Made by a program: the position numbers and the translations under genes. A stretch of 64,000 nucleotides of DNA. It comes from Desulfoscipio gibsoniae DSM 7213 (lineage in GTDB: Bacteria; Bacillota; Desulfotomaculia; Desulfotomaculales; Desulfallaceae). The stretch covers positions 2,132,001 through 2,196,000 of the forward strand of contig NC_021184.1 of NCBI RefSeq assembly GCF_000233715.2, written 5' to 3'. Of this stretch, positions 8,292 to 16,262 are shown in pieces. Position 1 is the first letter of the stretch. Every line of letters begins with the position of its first letter. Below the pieces are notes generated by a model. The model was not told the DNA's origin, did not search any database, and saw only the letters and a program-made list of their open reading frames with translations.

Positions 8292-9218
8292 TTAATCAAA
8301 GATTAATTCGTTTTTGTGCAGCAGGCTCAGTATAAAACCAGTCAGGCCGATAAATAAGTTTATCACACCAAAGATAACGTAAATGGTGCTGATCAACCCG
8401 GTTTGTAAAGCACCAATGACTAAAAATGCTATTCCGAGCAAAGTGAATAAAAGGGCTCTTTTTTTGGAAGCCATAATATTCTCCTTGATGGATAGGGCCA
8501 TTTCTAGACCTGAAATGCGGGTGTACCCTTCTTCCTGCCATTTTTCCACCGGGAAAATTGGATGTTCGGTTCGTTTGGCCATATGCAGCAACCCGTTACT
8601 TTCAACAAGATGGATCTTTATTCGTCCACTCATACGCCGGACAAACCGGCGGGCCTCATCGGTATACGAACCGCTGGTTATGATTATACCTATATTAAAT
8701 TGAGCCTGCTTAATTTCCTGTAAAAAGCCCTTAATTTGATCTGCGGTCACCCGGTTATCTTTTGCGGCTGTATTTATGCACATGACACCAATTTTTTGAT
8801 TGCGCAGGTAACCGGAGAGGTCGATTGTGGAATCCGGGCAGGGATTAAGCTTTTTCATTCCTTCAAAGGGGGCTATACCCTCGAGCAGTTCCTTAACCAA
8901 TTGGGCGAATTCTTCCCGGTCATGTATATTTTCAATATTTTGCCGGCATTTGCGAGCACTGTACCAAATGTCTCGGTGAATGCTCAGCGCTTTGCGCCTG
9001 CTAATTTTTATTTTCGTGACCAATATTATTTCGGCTATCATGATGGGAATGATTATAATGTTGATCATTGATTGCCCCAGGGGTAAAAACTGTGCGGCTA
9101 AAATTGTGATAAACCAAGTGAATAACAGTGTAATTGCAAAGTCTATGGTGTGGGCAAGGCGGTTGCGTTCGTCCCGGGGCGGGTTTTGCATGTAGTGATA
9201 TATTCGTTTGTTGAACAA
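8292..9218 (-). CDS. Membrane protein with degenerate Mrr-like restriction-endonuclease domain
   Basis: 308 residues from a TTG start 10 bases after GGAGG. Helices at about 26-45 and 49-68, a cytosolic part (about 100-215), then helices at about 254-272 and 278-300. The cytosolic part follows the Mrr/type IV restriction core: Asp133-Leu, then the strand IGVMCINT, a helix, IGIIITSGSYTDEARRFV and the strand IHLVESNGL. In active members the strand after the Asp carries Q/E-x-K; here that position reads M-C-I, so catalysis is probably lost. It is a single gene with no methylase near. It could be a DNA- or nucleotide-sensing derivative. Fold assignment is by eye. Confidence 0.55.
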   Translation of the reverse strand: MFNKRIYHYMQNPPRDERNRLAHTIDFAITLLFTWFITILAAQFLPLGQSMINIIIIPIMIAEIILVTKIKISRRKALSIHRDIWYSARKCRQNIENIHDREEFAQLVKELLEGIAPFEGMKKLNPCPDSTIDLSGYLRNQKIGVMCINTAAKDNRVTADQIKGFLQEIKQAQFNIGIIITSGSYTDEARRFVRRMSGRIKIHLVESNGLLHMAKRTEHPIFPVEKWQEEGYTRISGLEMALSIKENIMASKKRALLFTLLGIAFLVIGALQTGLISTIYVIFGVINLFIGLTGFILSLLHKNELIFD

Positions 9219-9548
9219 GCAATATAAACCTCCATTCTAATGAAGCTTTTGTGAATGCTTAGTATGTTATAAATAAGAACCATACTATTATATGGAAAGT
9301 ATTGCCGTTTTGCTGATTTTTTACACTGTATTGTTACCTTATTGTCGCGCTTATATGTGCCTGCTCTTGCGCCTTTTCTCTTTAAGGCTCATATGATCCT
9401 CTGACAATGTTGGAGCTGTTATGTATTAGGTGATAGTAAAGCCGGCCACATTAAGGGCCGGCTTATTATATGGTGCGCCGCCTATTTGCCGGATATTAAT
9501 TTTCGGGATACCTGGCTGCTGTAGATACAATATAACTTTTAAGCCAAT
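9219..9548. other. Intergenic stretch without a recognised gene
   Basis: 330 bases, A/T-rich in the left part, with no convincing open frame on either strand. The only structure seen is the hairpin at 9439-9464, which lies downstream of the oxidoreductase gene read on the minus strand. Confidence 0.6.
9439..9470. terminator. GC-rich hairpin after the oxidoreductase beta gene
   Basis: AAGCCGGCC (9439-9447) pairs with GGCCGGCTT (9456-9464). On the plus strand ATTATA follows and on the minus strand TACTATC, so the T-run is weak. Its place 85 bases after the minus-strand stop at 9549 suggests a terminator for that gene. Confidence 0.45.
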
Positions 9549-10307
9549 CTAAACAGCTTTCTCAGTGGCAGCAGGGTTCTTTAACTCACCCACTTTAAAG
9601 TAACTGGCCATGTCCTTCTCTACAAAACGCCAGGTTTCTTCCGCGTTGGTGCGCCAGTTGGTGGGGCAGGCAGCCAGTGCTTCCACAAAAGAGAAACCCC
9701 GCCCGGCCAGCTGATTCTCCAGCGCCTTTTTAATATAGCTTTTCAACTGCCTTAAGTTGGCAATGCTGCCCCGGGCCACGTAGGCCCCTTCCCTGGTAAT
9801 GGCGGACACCATTTCCGGCCCCAACATGGGGTAGCCAGTAGGTCCGGGGTCCCGGCCGTAGGGGCTGGTTTCGGTTTTCTGGCCCGGCATGGTGGTGGGG
9901 GCCATCTGGCCGCCGGTCATGGCGTACACGGTATTGTTTGCCAGAATTACCGTAATGTTTTCATTGCGGCCCGCAGCGTTGACCAGGTGTTGGGAGCCTA
10001 TGGCATAGCCGCCGCCGTCCCCCATGTAGGCAATACAAACAGTATCGGGATTGGCTCTTTTGATACCGGTGACCACGGGGGTGGTACGCCCGTGGTGTGT
10101 TTGCACGCTGTCTACGTTAAAAAAGTCCCAGGACAGCAGTGAACAGCCGATATCACAGCCAAATACGGTGTTTTGCTGAATTCCCAGTTCATCAATAGCT
10201 TCGCCCAGGCATTTTAAAACCAGTCCGTGTCCGCACCCGGGGCAAAATTTATGCGGCTTGCTCTCTACGCGCCAGCAACGGGGCATTACCGGTTGAGGTT
10301 CGGGCAT
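9549..10307 (-). CDS. 2-oxoacid:ferredoxin oxidoreductase, beta (TPP-binding) subunit, without partner genes
   Basis: 252-residue thiamine-diphosphate-binding beta subunit of the pyruvate/2-oxoglutarate/branched-chain oxoacid:ferredoxin oxidoreductase family. CPGCGH at 22-27 starts the domain; GDGGGYAIGSQHLVNAAGRN (96-115) and the following NNTVYAMTGGQMAPTT form the TPP/Mg site. Ribosome site AGGAGG. The enzyme normally needs an alpha subunit and often gamma/delta chains to oxidise 2-oxoacids to acyl-CoA and reduced ferredoxin. Neither neighbour encodes one (GNAT upstream, 330 empty bases downstream), so partners must be elsewhere or this is a relic. The substrate cannot be assigned. Confidence 0.85.
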   Translation of the reverse strand: MPEPQPVMPRCWRVESKPHKFCPGCGHGLVLKCLGEAIDELGIQQNTVFGCDIGCSLLSWDFFNVDSVQTHHGRTTPVVTGIKRANPDTVCIAYMGDGGGYAIGSQHLVNAAGRNENITVILANNTVYAMTGGQMAPTTMPGQKTETSPYGRDPGPTGYPMLGPEMVSAITREGAYVARGSIANLRQLKSYIKKALENQLAGRGFSFVEALAACPTNWRTNAEETWRFVEKDMASYFKVGELKNPAATEKAV

Positions 10308-10384
10308 AGTTGTACCTCCTTATTGTTCATCTATTTTCAATATCACCCGGTAAAGCCCTTGATATACAGGTACGGTGATTTTTT

Positions 10385-10843
10385 TTAAACTTCCAGAGCC
10401 TTAAAAACCGCTACTTCATCACAATTGGGGAATTTAGGACAGTTAATGCATTCTTTCCATACCTTTTGAGGCAGTTCTTCTTTGGCAATAAGCTTAAAGC
10501 CGCATTTGACAAAAAACGGGGCCTGGTAAGTTAATGCAAAAACTTTAGGTATTTCAAGGTCAATGGCCTCGGCCAGGAAAGCATCCACCAGCCCGCGGCC
10601 TATTTGCTGGTGTTGGTACGCTTCGTCCACGGCCAGGGAGCGTATTTCAGCCAGGTCATCCCAGATGATATGCAGCGAACCGGCACCAACAACGCGGCCA
10701 CCCACATCGGCAACGGTAAACTCCCGCAGGCTTTCGTATAAAGAGGAGCGGGAGCGGGCCAGCATCAGGTCTTTTTCAGCAAAGTGGGTAATTAATTGAT
10801 GGATAGATTCAATATCTGAAATTTTAGCTTTACGAAAAAGCAA
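10385..10843 (-). CDS. GNAT N-acetyltransferase (ArgA-like, short type)
   Basis: 152 residues from a TTG start 8 bases after GCAGGAG. The GNAT fold is clear: strand 1 LFRKAKISDI, acetyl-CoA loop AYQHQQIGRGLVDAFLAEA (R/Q-x-x-G-x-G type, about 76-95), and FALTYQAPFFVKCGFKLI. The C-terminal CINCPKFPNCDE segment is seen in the short N-acetylglutamate-synthase-like proteins of anaerobes and actinobacteria, so glutamate acetylation for arginine synthesis is possible, but no arg genes are nearby. The enzyme transfers acetyl from acetyl-CoA to an amine; the substrate is unproven. Confidence 0.8.
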   Translation of the reverse strand: MLFRKAKISDIESIHQLITHFAEKDLMLARSRSSLYESLREFTVADVGGRVVGAGSLHIIWDDLAEIRSLAVDEAYQHQQIGRGLVDAFLAEAIDLEIPKVFALTYQAPFFVKCGFKLIAKEELPQKVWKECINCPKFPNCDEVAVFKALEV

Positions 10844-10930
10844 TTTAATCTCCTGCCTTTAACTGGTATATGCCCGGGCGCAGGTTGTTGGTGGGCACCC
10901 GGGCCACCTGAAACCGGCACCGTTACTATG

Positions 10931-10956
10931 GCGCCGGTGGAATTGGGCACCGGCGC
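10931..10956. terminator. GC-rich hairpin downstream of purQ
   Basis: GCGCCGGTG (10931-10939) pairs perfectly with CACCGGCGC (10948-10956), loop of 8. It lies in the 212-base gap after purQ. No T-run follows on the minus strand, so it may be an mRNA-stabilising stem instead of a terminator. Confidence 0.35.
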
Positions 10957-11055
10957 TATTATCTGCACAAGCTTTATAATTTAACACGGGTGCCGTGCCG
11001 GGCGACAAGAATTCAATAGCCCGGCCAATTTCCTCTGGAATGTCAAATTTATACC

Positions 11056-11889
11056 CTAACACCCGGCACCGGTTTGGGCGGCGTAGACCACGGCGTTGCG
11101 GAACAGTGGCAAACCGTGGGGCTTGCCTAAAAAGGCCCGCCGCCAGTTGGGGTGGTGGAACGATTCTATAAACCTTTCCGGGTGCGGCATCAGTCCCAGC
11201 ACCCGGCCGGTTTGGTCACATATACCGGCTATGGCGTGCAGCGAGCCGTTGGGGTTTTGCGGGTAGTCCTGGGTAGGCTGCCCTGTGGCGTCGCTGGCGT
11301 AGCGAAAAACTACCTGCCCGGCCTGTTCTATCTTTTGCAAGGTGGCTTCGTCTGTTAAAAATTTACCTTCACCGTGGGCTGCCTGGTACTGGAGCACAGT
11401 GCCGGCAAGTCCTCGGGTGAATACACAGTGGTTTTGCTCTACTAAAAGGTTAGTCCAACGGCACTCAAAATGGCCGCTGTTATTTTGCATCAGCGTGGCC
11501 TTAATGCTGCCCAATTCGCCCCAGGGTAAAAGCCCGGTACGCACCAGCACCTGGAAGCCGTTGCAGATACCCAGCACCAGCTTGCCATCATCCACAAACC
11601 GGCTCAGCTGGTCGTTTAAAAAGGAGGCCATTTCCAAGGACAGTACTTTTCCAGAATGGATGTCGTCGCCGTAGGAAAACCCCCCCGGCACGGCTAGTAT
11701 CTGGTAGTCAACCAGCTTCTCAGCTCCGCTTCTCAGCTGGTTAACGTGTACCAGCCGGCATTCACCGCCAGCTTTGGTGAAGGCGTAAGCCGTTTCCTGA
11801 TCACAGTTGGTGCCGTCGGTTCGCAATATACACACCCGTGGTTTAAAGCTGGGAACATTTGTTTCATGAAGCTTATTTGTATTTAACAT
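11056..11889 (-). CDS. purQ: Phosphoribosylformylglycinamidine synthase, glutaminase subunit
   Basis: 277-residue class I glutamine amidotransferase that feeds ammonia to PurL in the fourth step of purine synthesis. Nucleophile Cys109 lies in VLGICNGFQVL; the oxyanion region is AVPGGFSYGDDI and the catalytic His-Glu pair is in LMPHPERFIE near the C-terminus. Its ATG overlaps the purL stop by 7 bases (ATGTTAA), so it is translationally coupled to purL. It is somewhat longer than small PurQ proteins (about 230) owing to an N-terminal extension and internal insertions, as in the longer clostridial forms. The last codons read GGT GCC GGG TGT TAG, matching the tip of the palindromic repeat described elsewhere. 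Confidence 0.95.
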   Translation of the reverse strand: MLNTNKLHETNVPSFKPRVCILRTDGTNCDQETAYAFTKAGGECRLVHVNQLRSGAEKLVDYQILAVPGGFSYGDDIHSGKVLSLEMASFLNDQLSRFVDDGKLVLGICNGFQVLVRTGLLPWGELGSIKATLMQNNSGHFECRWTNLLVEQNHCVFTRGLAGTVLQYQAAHGEGKFLTDEATLQKIEQAGQVVFRYASDATGQPTQDYPQNPNGSLHAIAGICDQTGRVLGLMPHPERFIESFHHPNWRRAFLGKPHGLPLFRNAVVYAAQTGAGC

Positions 11890-14723
11890 CCGCCGAACAC
11901 CTCCTGCATGGGTTTTTGCCAGGCTTTAAAAAGTTTGGCGGTGGCAATGTTAAAAATACTATTGTTGTCCTGGGTGACCGATATGTTATGGTTAGAGGTG
12001 GTACAGCCCAAAATTAGATAGGGCACGTCCTGGAATAATTCTTCAGCCCGAGCCCGGTCAGTCAGTTCTACCACAAAGCAGCCCGCTGTTTCGTTGAACA
12101 GACAGTAATCCGCCCGCTGGTTGGCCGGCAGGTTTATGGCGGCGCCTACGCCACCGCCCAGGCACATTTCAGCCAGGGCGACCAGCAGCCCACCTTCACT
12201 GATGTCGTGGCAGGCCAGGATCGCGTCGCTGCGGATGGCCCGGTGCAGGCTGCGCAAAGTGACGGTCAGCAGAGCCGGATCAATCAGGGGTACCCGGTTC
12301 GACGCGGCACCCGTGATGTCAAAATACGTAGAACCCCCCATTTGATTAATATCGCGCTGGCCCACCAATGCAATTATGCTGCCGGAGCGTTTGAAATCAG
12401 TGGATATTGTTTGAGTTACGTCCGCTATCCGCCCAAAGCAGGATATGCAAAGTACGGGCGGTATTTTTATCACCGAGCCGTCCGGGGCCCGGTAGGTGCT
12501 GCTCAGGCTGTCCTTGCCTGAAATAAAGGGCATACCTGTTGCTTTGACAAAATCCACACAGGCATCCACGGCCCGGTCAAGGTCGTATAAAGAGGTTTCG
12601 TCCGGGTAGGGCCAGATGAAATTATCTATTAAAACCAGCTCATCCGGGTTGGCGCCCGTGGCGACGGCGTTGGATACTGCCTCGGCTGCCGCCCAAATGC
12701 TTCCCGCGTAAGGGTCGATGGTATTGAGTACGGGGTTTAGCCCGTGCGCTATCACGGCCCCGTATTTTTGGCCGAGTAGCGGGGCGATGACCACGGCGTC
12801 GTTGGGGGCGTCACCGGCCACCCCGGCAAATGGAGGTAGTGCGCTGCTGCCCTGAACACCGTGGTCATACATGCGCACGATGGGCTCTTTGGAGCATACG
12901 TTGAGGTGCTGCATCACATTAGTGCATATCTGCTCCCAATCGCCGGGCATATCAGGTTCGATAATCTGTACCGTATGCTCCCGGGGTACGGCGGTCATCG
13001 TGCGGCCGGGAATGCCGTGGTGCAGAAACTCCATATCCAGCTCGCATACCAGCTCATCTTGGTAGAGGACTTCAAGTTTGCCTGTGCCGGTGAACTGGCC
13101 GATAACTGTGACTTCCACGTTATGCTCCCGGCAGATGTCTGCCAGGCGCTCCATATGGGCGGGATCTACAGCCAGGGCCATTCTTTCCTGGCTTTCGGAT
13201 AGCCAAATTTCCCAGGGTGCCAGCCCCTGGTATTTTAGAGGTGCCCGTTCTAGGTGAACCCTTACACCGGTCCCCTCGCCCATTTCCCCAAAGGCTGAGG
13301 CAAAGCCACCTGCACCGCAGTCGGTGACCGCTCGAATCAGTTTTTCATCCCGTGCCCGCAAAAGGGCGTCGCTCATGCGCTTTTCTTCAATGGCATGGCC
13401 AATCTGCACGGCACTGGCATTAACGTCCATAGTACGGTGGGTCATTTCACCGCTGGAAAATGTGGCTCCGTGGATGCCGTCCCGTCCGGTCCGGCCACCC
13501 ACAATCACAGCCAGATCACCGTTTACCGGTTGCCCTTTACCGGCGTCAGCGGCGGGCATGATGCCGTAAGCCCCCACAATAATGGTGGGCTTGGCCCTGA
13601 AGTCCCGGTGGAAGTGCACCGATCCGTTATTGGTGGGTATGCCCATGCGGTTACCGTAATCCCGTACCCCGTCCACTACCCGGCGCAGCAGGTAATGGGG
13701 GTGCAAACAGCCAGGGGGCACATCGGCGGTGGGTAAATCCGGAGGCGCAAAACAGAACATGTCTGTGGAAGCAATTACTTTGGCGCCTTTACCGGTGCCC
13801 ATAATGTCCCGGAAAACCCCACCGCTGCCCGTCATGGCTCCGCCGTATGGCTCTATGGCGGATGGGGAATTGTGGGTTTCCACTTTGCCGCACAGTGCCA
13901 GGCCGTCATAAAACTCTATGACGCCCGAATTGTCCTCGAAGGCGGATAGCACCAGCGGGTGGGCGGTCCGGTCGGTGGATTCCCGAAGTCTTTGGTAGAG
14001 CGGTTTTTTAGCCTGGCCGTCCACCATAATGGTGGCTTTAAAGGTTTTATGCACGCAGTGCTCCGACCAGGTTTGGGCCAGGGTTTCTATCTCACAGTCG
14101 GTGGGGTCACGATCCAGGGCGGCAAAATAACCTTGGATGGACCGCATTTCTTCGATGTTTAAAAACAGGTTATCCCTGCTTAGCTCAAGCAGTGCTTCAT
14201 CGTCCATATGTCTTATGGGTATTACCCTGGTGCCGCCGGGCCGGCCTTTAATAATCAGTGTGGCTGGTTTTTCCGTAACCACCCTTTCCACAGTTTCATT
14301 AACCAGTAATCTGGTTAAGATGAGCCTGGTTTCGTCATCGGTCAAAGTGCCGTAAAAGCCGTATTCATAGCTTGAGTCAGCAGCCAGCATTTCGGTGATG
14401 CCCAGGTCGGCGGCGGCTTTTACAATAGAACCTGCTTCAGGGTTCATCACCCCCGGCTTATATGCTACTTCCACTAGTTTATCGGTATCTTTAATGATTG
14501 CTTCGTTAACCGTATAAGTTTGAAAAACTTCTTCAGCCAGCAGGTGGCGGGCTAAAAACTCTGCCTGTTGAGCGGTTATGCCTTCCAGTCGGTATACTTT
14601 GGCGGTAACCAGCCCGGTGATGCTTGTAATATGCAGTGTATTTCGAATTTCATGCAGTAATTGCTTACCTTTAATATCTTCCAGGTGGGGTAATGTTTTG
14701 ACCCGCACTTCCTGAATCGCCAT
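11883..14723 (-). CDS. purL: Phosphoribosylformylglycinamidine synthase, synthetase subunit with N-terminal PurS-like region
   Basis: 946 residues, longer than the usual small PurL (about 740) and shorter than the enterobacterial PurL (about 1300). Residues about 1-180 hold two PurS-like halves (IQEVRVKTLPHLEDIKGKQL... and TLIIKGRPGGTRVIPI), then comes the linker with LAQTWSEHCVHKTF, the FGAM synthetase core with THNSPSAIEPYGGAMTGSGG and GKGAKVIA, and the second AIR-synthase-like half (IISGKDSLSS type motif at FISGKDSLSS). It therefore looks like a PurS-PurL fusion working with separate PurQ. It converts FGAR, ATP and glutamine-derived ammonia to FGAM. The start has GGAGG 8 bases upstream. 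Confidence 0.95.
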   Translation of the reverse strand: MAIQEVRVKTLPHLEDIKGKQLLHEIRNTLHITSITGLVTAKVYRLEGITAQQAEFLARHLLAEEVFQTYTVNEAIIKDTDKLVEVAYKPGVMNPEAGSIVKAAADLGITEMLAADSSYEYGFYGTLTDDETRLILTRLLVNETVERVVTEKPATLIIKGRPGGTRVIPIRHMDDEALLELSRDNLFLNIEEMRSIQGYFAALDRDPTDCEIETLAQTWSEHCVHKTFKATIMVDGQAKKPLYQRLRESTDRTAHPLVLSAFEDNSGVIEFYDGLALCGKVETHNSPSAIEPYGGAMTGSGGVFRDIMGTGKGAKVIASTDMFCFAPPDLPTADVPPGCLHPHYLLRRVVDGVRDYGNRMGIPTNNGSVHFHRDFRAKPTIIVGAYGIMPAADAGKGQPVNGDLAVIVGGRTGRDGIHGATFSSGEMTHRTMDVNASAVQIGHAIEEKRMSDALLRARDEKLIRAVTDCGAGGFASAFGEMGEGTGVRVHLERAPLKYQGLAPWEIWLSESQERMALAVDPAHMERLADICREHNVEVTVIGQFTGTGKLEVLYQDELVCELDMEFLHHGIPGRTMTAVPREHTVQIIEPDMPGDWEQICTNVMQHLNVCSKEPIVRMYDHGVQGSSALPPFAGVAGDAPNDAVVIAPLLGQKYGAVIAHGLNPVLNTIDPYAGSIWAAAEAVSNAVATGANPDELVLIDNFIWPYPDETSLYDLDRAVDACVDFVKATGMPFISGKDSLSSTYRAPDGSVIKIPPVLCISCFGRIADVTQTISTDFKRSGSIIALVGQRDINQMGGSTYFDITGAASNRVPLIDPALLTVTLRSLHRAIRSDAILACHDISEGGLLVALAEMCLGGGVGAAINLPANQRADYCLFNETAGCFVVELTDRARAEELFQDVPYLILGCTTSNHNISVTQDNNSIFNIATAKLFKAWQKPMQEVFGGC

Positions 14724-14751
14724 ATATTCACACCTCCAGGGTTTGATGCGG

Positions 14752-14791
14752 CTTTAAAAAAAATAAAAATTCCGGCCTGGTAGGGCCGAAA
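14752..14791 (-). terminator. Intrinsic terminator in front of purL
   Basis: On the minus strand TTTCGGCC (14791-14784) pairs with GGCCGGAA (14777-14770), loop CTACCA, followed by TTTTTATTTTTTTT. It ends 29 bases before the purL start codon. It may end transcripts of the upstream stress-protein gene or act as an attenuator of purLQ. Confidence 0.75.
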
Positions 14792-14816
14792 AAAACAATT
14801 TGTCCAGTACTATTGT

Positions 14817-14845
14817 ATTTTATTATATCCCGGCTTTAAAAACAA
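14817..14845 (-). promoter_or_regulatory. Predicted sigma-A promoter of purL
   Basis: On the minus strand TTGTTT (14845-14840), a 17-base spacer, and TAAAAT (14822-14817). The predicted start of transcription, about 14809, lies only about 20 bases before the terminator hairpin at 14791, so the leader is too short to hold a purine riboswitch aptamer. Confidence 0.4.
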
Positions 14846-14940
14846 TATTGACTTATTCATATGGGAGATTTAAAACGGTGAGATAAACCCCCATATTACA
14901 TTCAAGCCGGGGTGACTGTGCTTTATCGGTGCCGTTTTGA

Positions 14941-15003
14941 TTGGTGCCGGGTGTTGAAAGGTTGAAAATCAAAGATTTTCAACCTTTCAACACCCGGCAC
15001 CAA
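14941..15003. repeat. Palindromic repeat element, copy 1
   Basis: A perfect inverted repeat with 28-base arms (14943-14970 and 14974-15001) and loop AAA, extended by two T-A pairs outside. The arm begins GGTGCCGGGTGTTGAAAGGT. The same arms occur at 34809-34867. It sits between the stress-protein gene and purL. Confidence 0.9.
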
Positions 15004-15046
15004 AGCCTTACCTTTTTTGAACAAAGCTCCTTAAGTAAGTAGTTAT

Positions 15047-15484
15047 TTACCTAACTATTAACACTGGGCACGGGGCATGTCTAGTGACCCTGTTGCTAAC
15101 GCTGCCCATCAGGTAGCCCTTTATATCACCCAGGCCGCGACTACCCATGACAAGCAAGTCATACTGCCCTTCTTTGCACTCTTCAATAATCTCCTGGGAG
15201 GGATGGCCCCATAACAGTTTTTTATCAATGTTTACTCCATGCTTTTCAAATTCCTTCCTTGCATCCTCCAATATAGTTTCACCCTGGGCAGTGAATTCCT
15301 GCTTCAGCTGGTTGTAGTCAAAGACCGCATGTAAACGGGGGTCGGTTACATAATGTATCAGGTTGGGAGCGACATGTAAAAATGTTACTTGCGCGTCGAA
15401 ACTTGCAGCAATTTGTATTGCATGTTCCGCTGCTGTCATAGAGGGATGTGAGCCGTCCAGTGGTACCAAAATCTTTTTATACAT
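15047..15484 (-). CDS. Universal stress protein (UspA family), second copy
   Basis: 145-residue single-domain Usp beginning YKKILVPLDGSHPSMTAAEH. The ATP-binding signature is GSRGLGDIKGYLMGSVSNRV followed by APCPVLIVR. The ribosome site is AAAGGAGG. It differs clearly from the paralogue at 6092 (the two share mainly the ends). It is a single gene between purL and xpt, followed by the palindromic repeat and an intrinsic terminator. Confidence 0.92.
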   Translation of the reverse strand: MYKKILVPLDGSHPSMTAAEHAIQIAASFDAQVTFLHVAPNLIHYVTDPRLHAVFDYNQLKQEFTAQGETILEDARKEFEKHGVNIDKKLLWGHPSQEIIEECKEGQYDLLVMGSRGLGDIKGYLMGSVSNRVTRHAPCPVLIVR

Positions 15485-15673
15485 GCTGTTTAAACCTCCT
15501 TTTAATAAGTGAATGTTTTCACTTATTATATTTCACTTTGATTAATTATGCAAGGTATTTGCTGCACCTAAAATTCGACAGTTGCTGGTATTTATGCTTT
15601 GGAAGATTCTTGATTAAAGTGTAGGATTAACGGAAGTTTGTTTTTTATCGGCCGCAGCCTATAGCGTTCAGGA

Positions 15674-16249
15674 TCATATATGGGTAAAGGTAACCCGACC
15701 GCCGGTTAGGGAGGCAATGGGTGCCAGCGATTCGATACGTATTCCCTTTTCTCTCAGCGCCTGGCCGCCGCCCTGGAAAACCTTTTCTATGGCTATGCCT
15801 ACACCCACCAGAATGGCTCCCGCCTGCTCAACTATATCCGCCATGCCCCGCAGCGCTTCGCCCTGGGCCAGAAAATCGTCTACTATTAATACGCGATCCC
15901 GGTCATTGATAAATCTTTTGTTTACGTAAATATCCACCGCTTCCTGGCGGGTGAAAGAAAATATGTTGGTGGAGTATGCCTGGGGATCCTGGGTAGCCGA
16001 CCTTTTTTTCTTGGCAAATACCACAGGTGTCCTCAGAGTCAGCCCGGTGGCCAGGGCAATGGCAATACCCGAAGCTTCTACAGTGAGCACTTTGGTAACC
16101 TTGTCGTTTGCGTACCGGTTGGCCAGTTCCCTGCCCATGGCCATTACAAATTCAGGGTCTATCTGGTGGTTTAAAAAAGAGTCCACTTTTAAAACGGTAT
16201 CTGATAAAACCTGTCCTTCATTAATAATCTTTTCCTGCAAGCTCTGCAA
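15674..16249 (-). CDS. xpt: Xanthine phosphoribosyltransferase
   Basis: 191 residues, the usual Xpt length. The PRPP-binding loop is RVLIVDDFLAQGEALRGM (about 118-135), with the N-terminal LQEKIINEGQVLSDTVLKVDSFLNHQID typical of Xpt, and TVEASGIAIALATGL for the base/pyrophosphate site. It makes XMP from xanthine and PRPP in purine salvage. It is the last gene of the nucleoside-transporter operon, 13 bases after the second permease, so uptake and salvage are coupled. No purine riboswitch is needed or seen directly upstream because the gene is inside the operon. Confidence 0.94.
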   Translation of the reverse strand: MQSLQEKIINEGQVLSDTVLKVDSFLNHQIDPEFVMAMGRELANRYANDKVTKVLTVEASGIAIALATGLTLRTPVVFAKKKRSATQDPQAYSTNIFSFTRQEAVDIYVNKRFINDRDRVLIVDDFLAQGEALRGMADIVEQAGAILVGVGIAIEKVFQGGGQALREKGIRIESLAPIASLTGGRVTFTHI

Positions 16250-16262
16250 TTCATATCCCCCT

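Noticed and set aside
10859-11062. 67-residue frame after purQ on the minus strand
   Set aside because: No ribosome site, starts inside the purQ end, covers a hairpin and has no recognised family.
16250-16262. Purine riboswitch at xpt
   Set aside because: xpt is internal to the operon with a 13-base gap; no aptamer pattern in the leader of the operon either.
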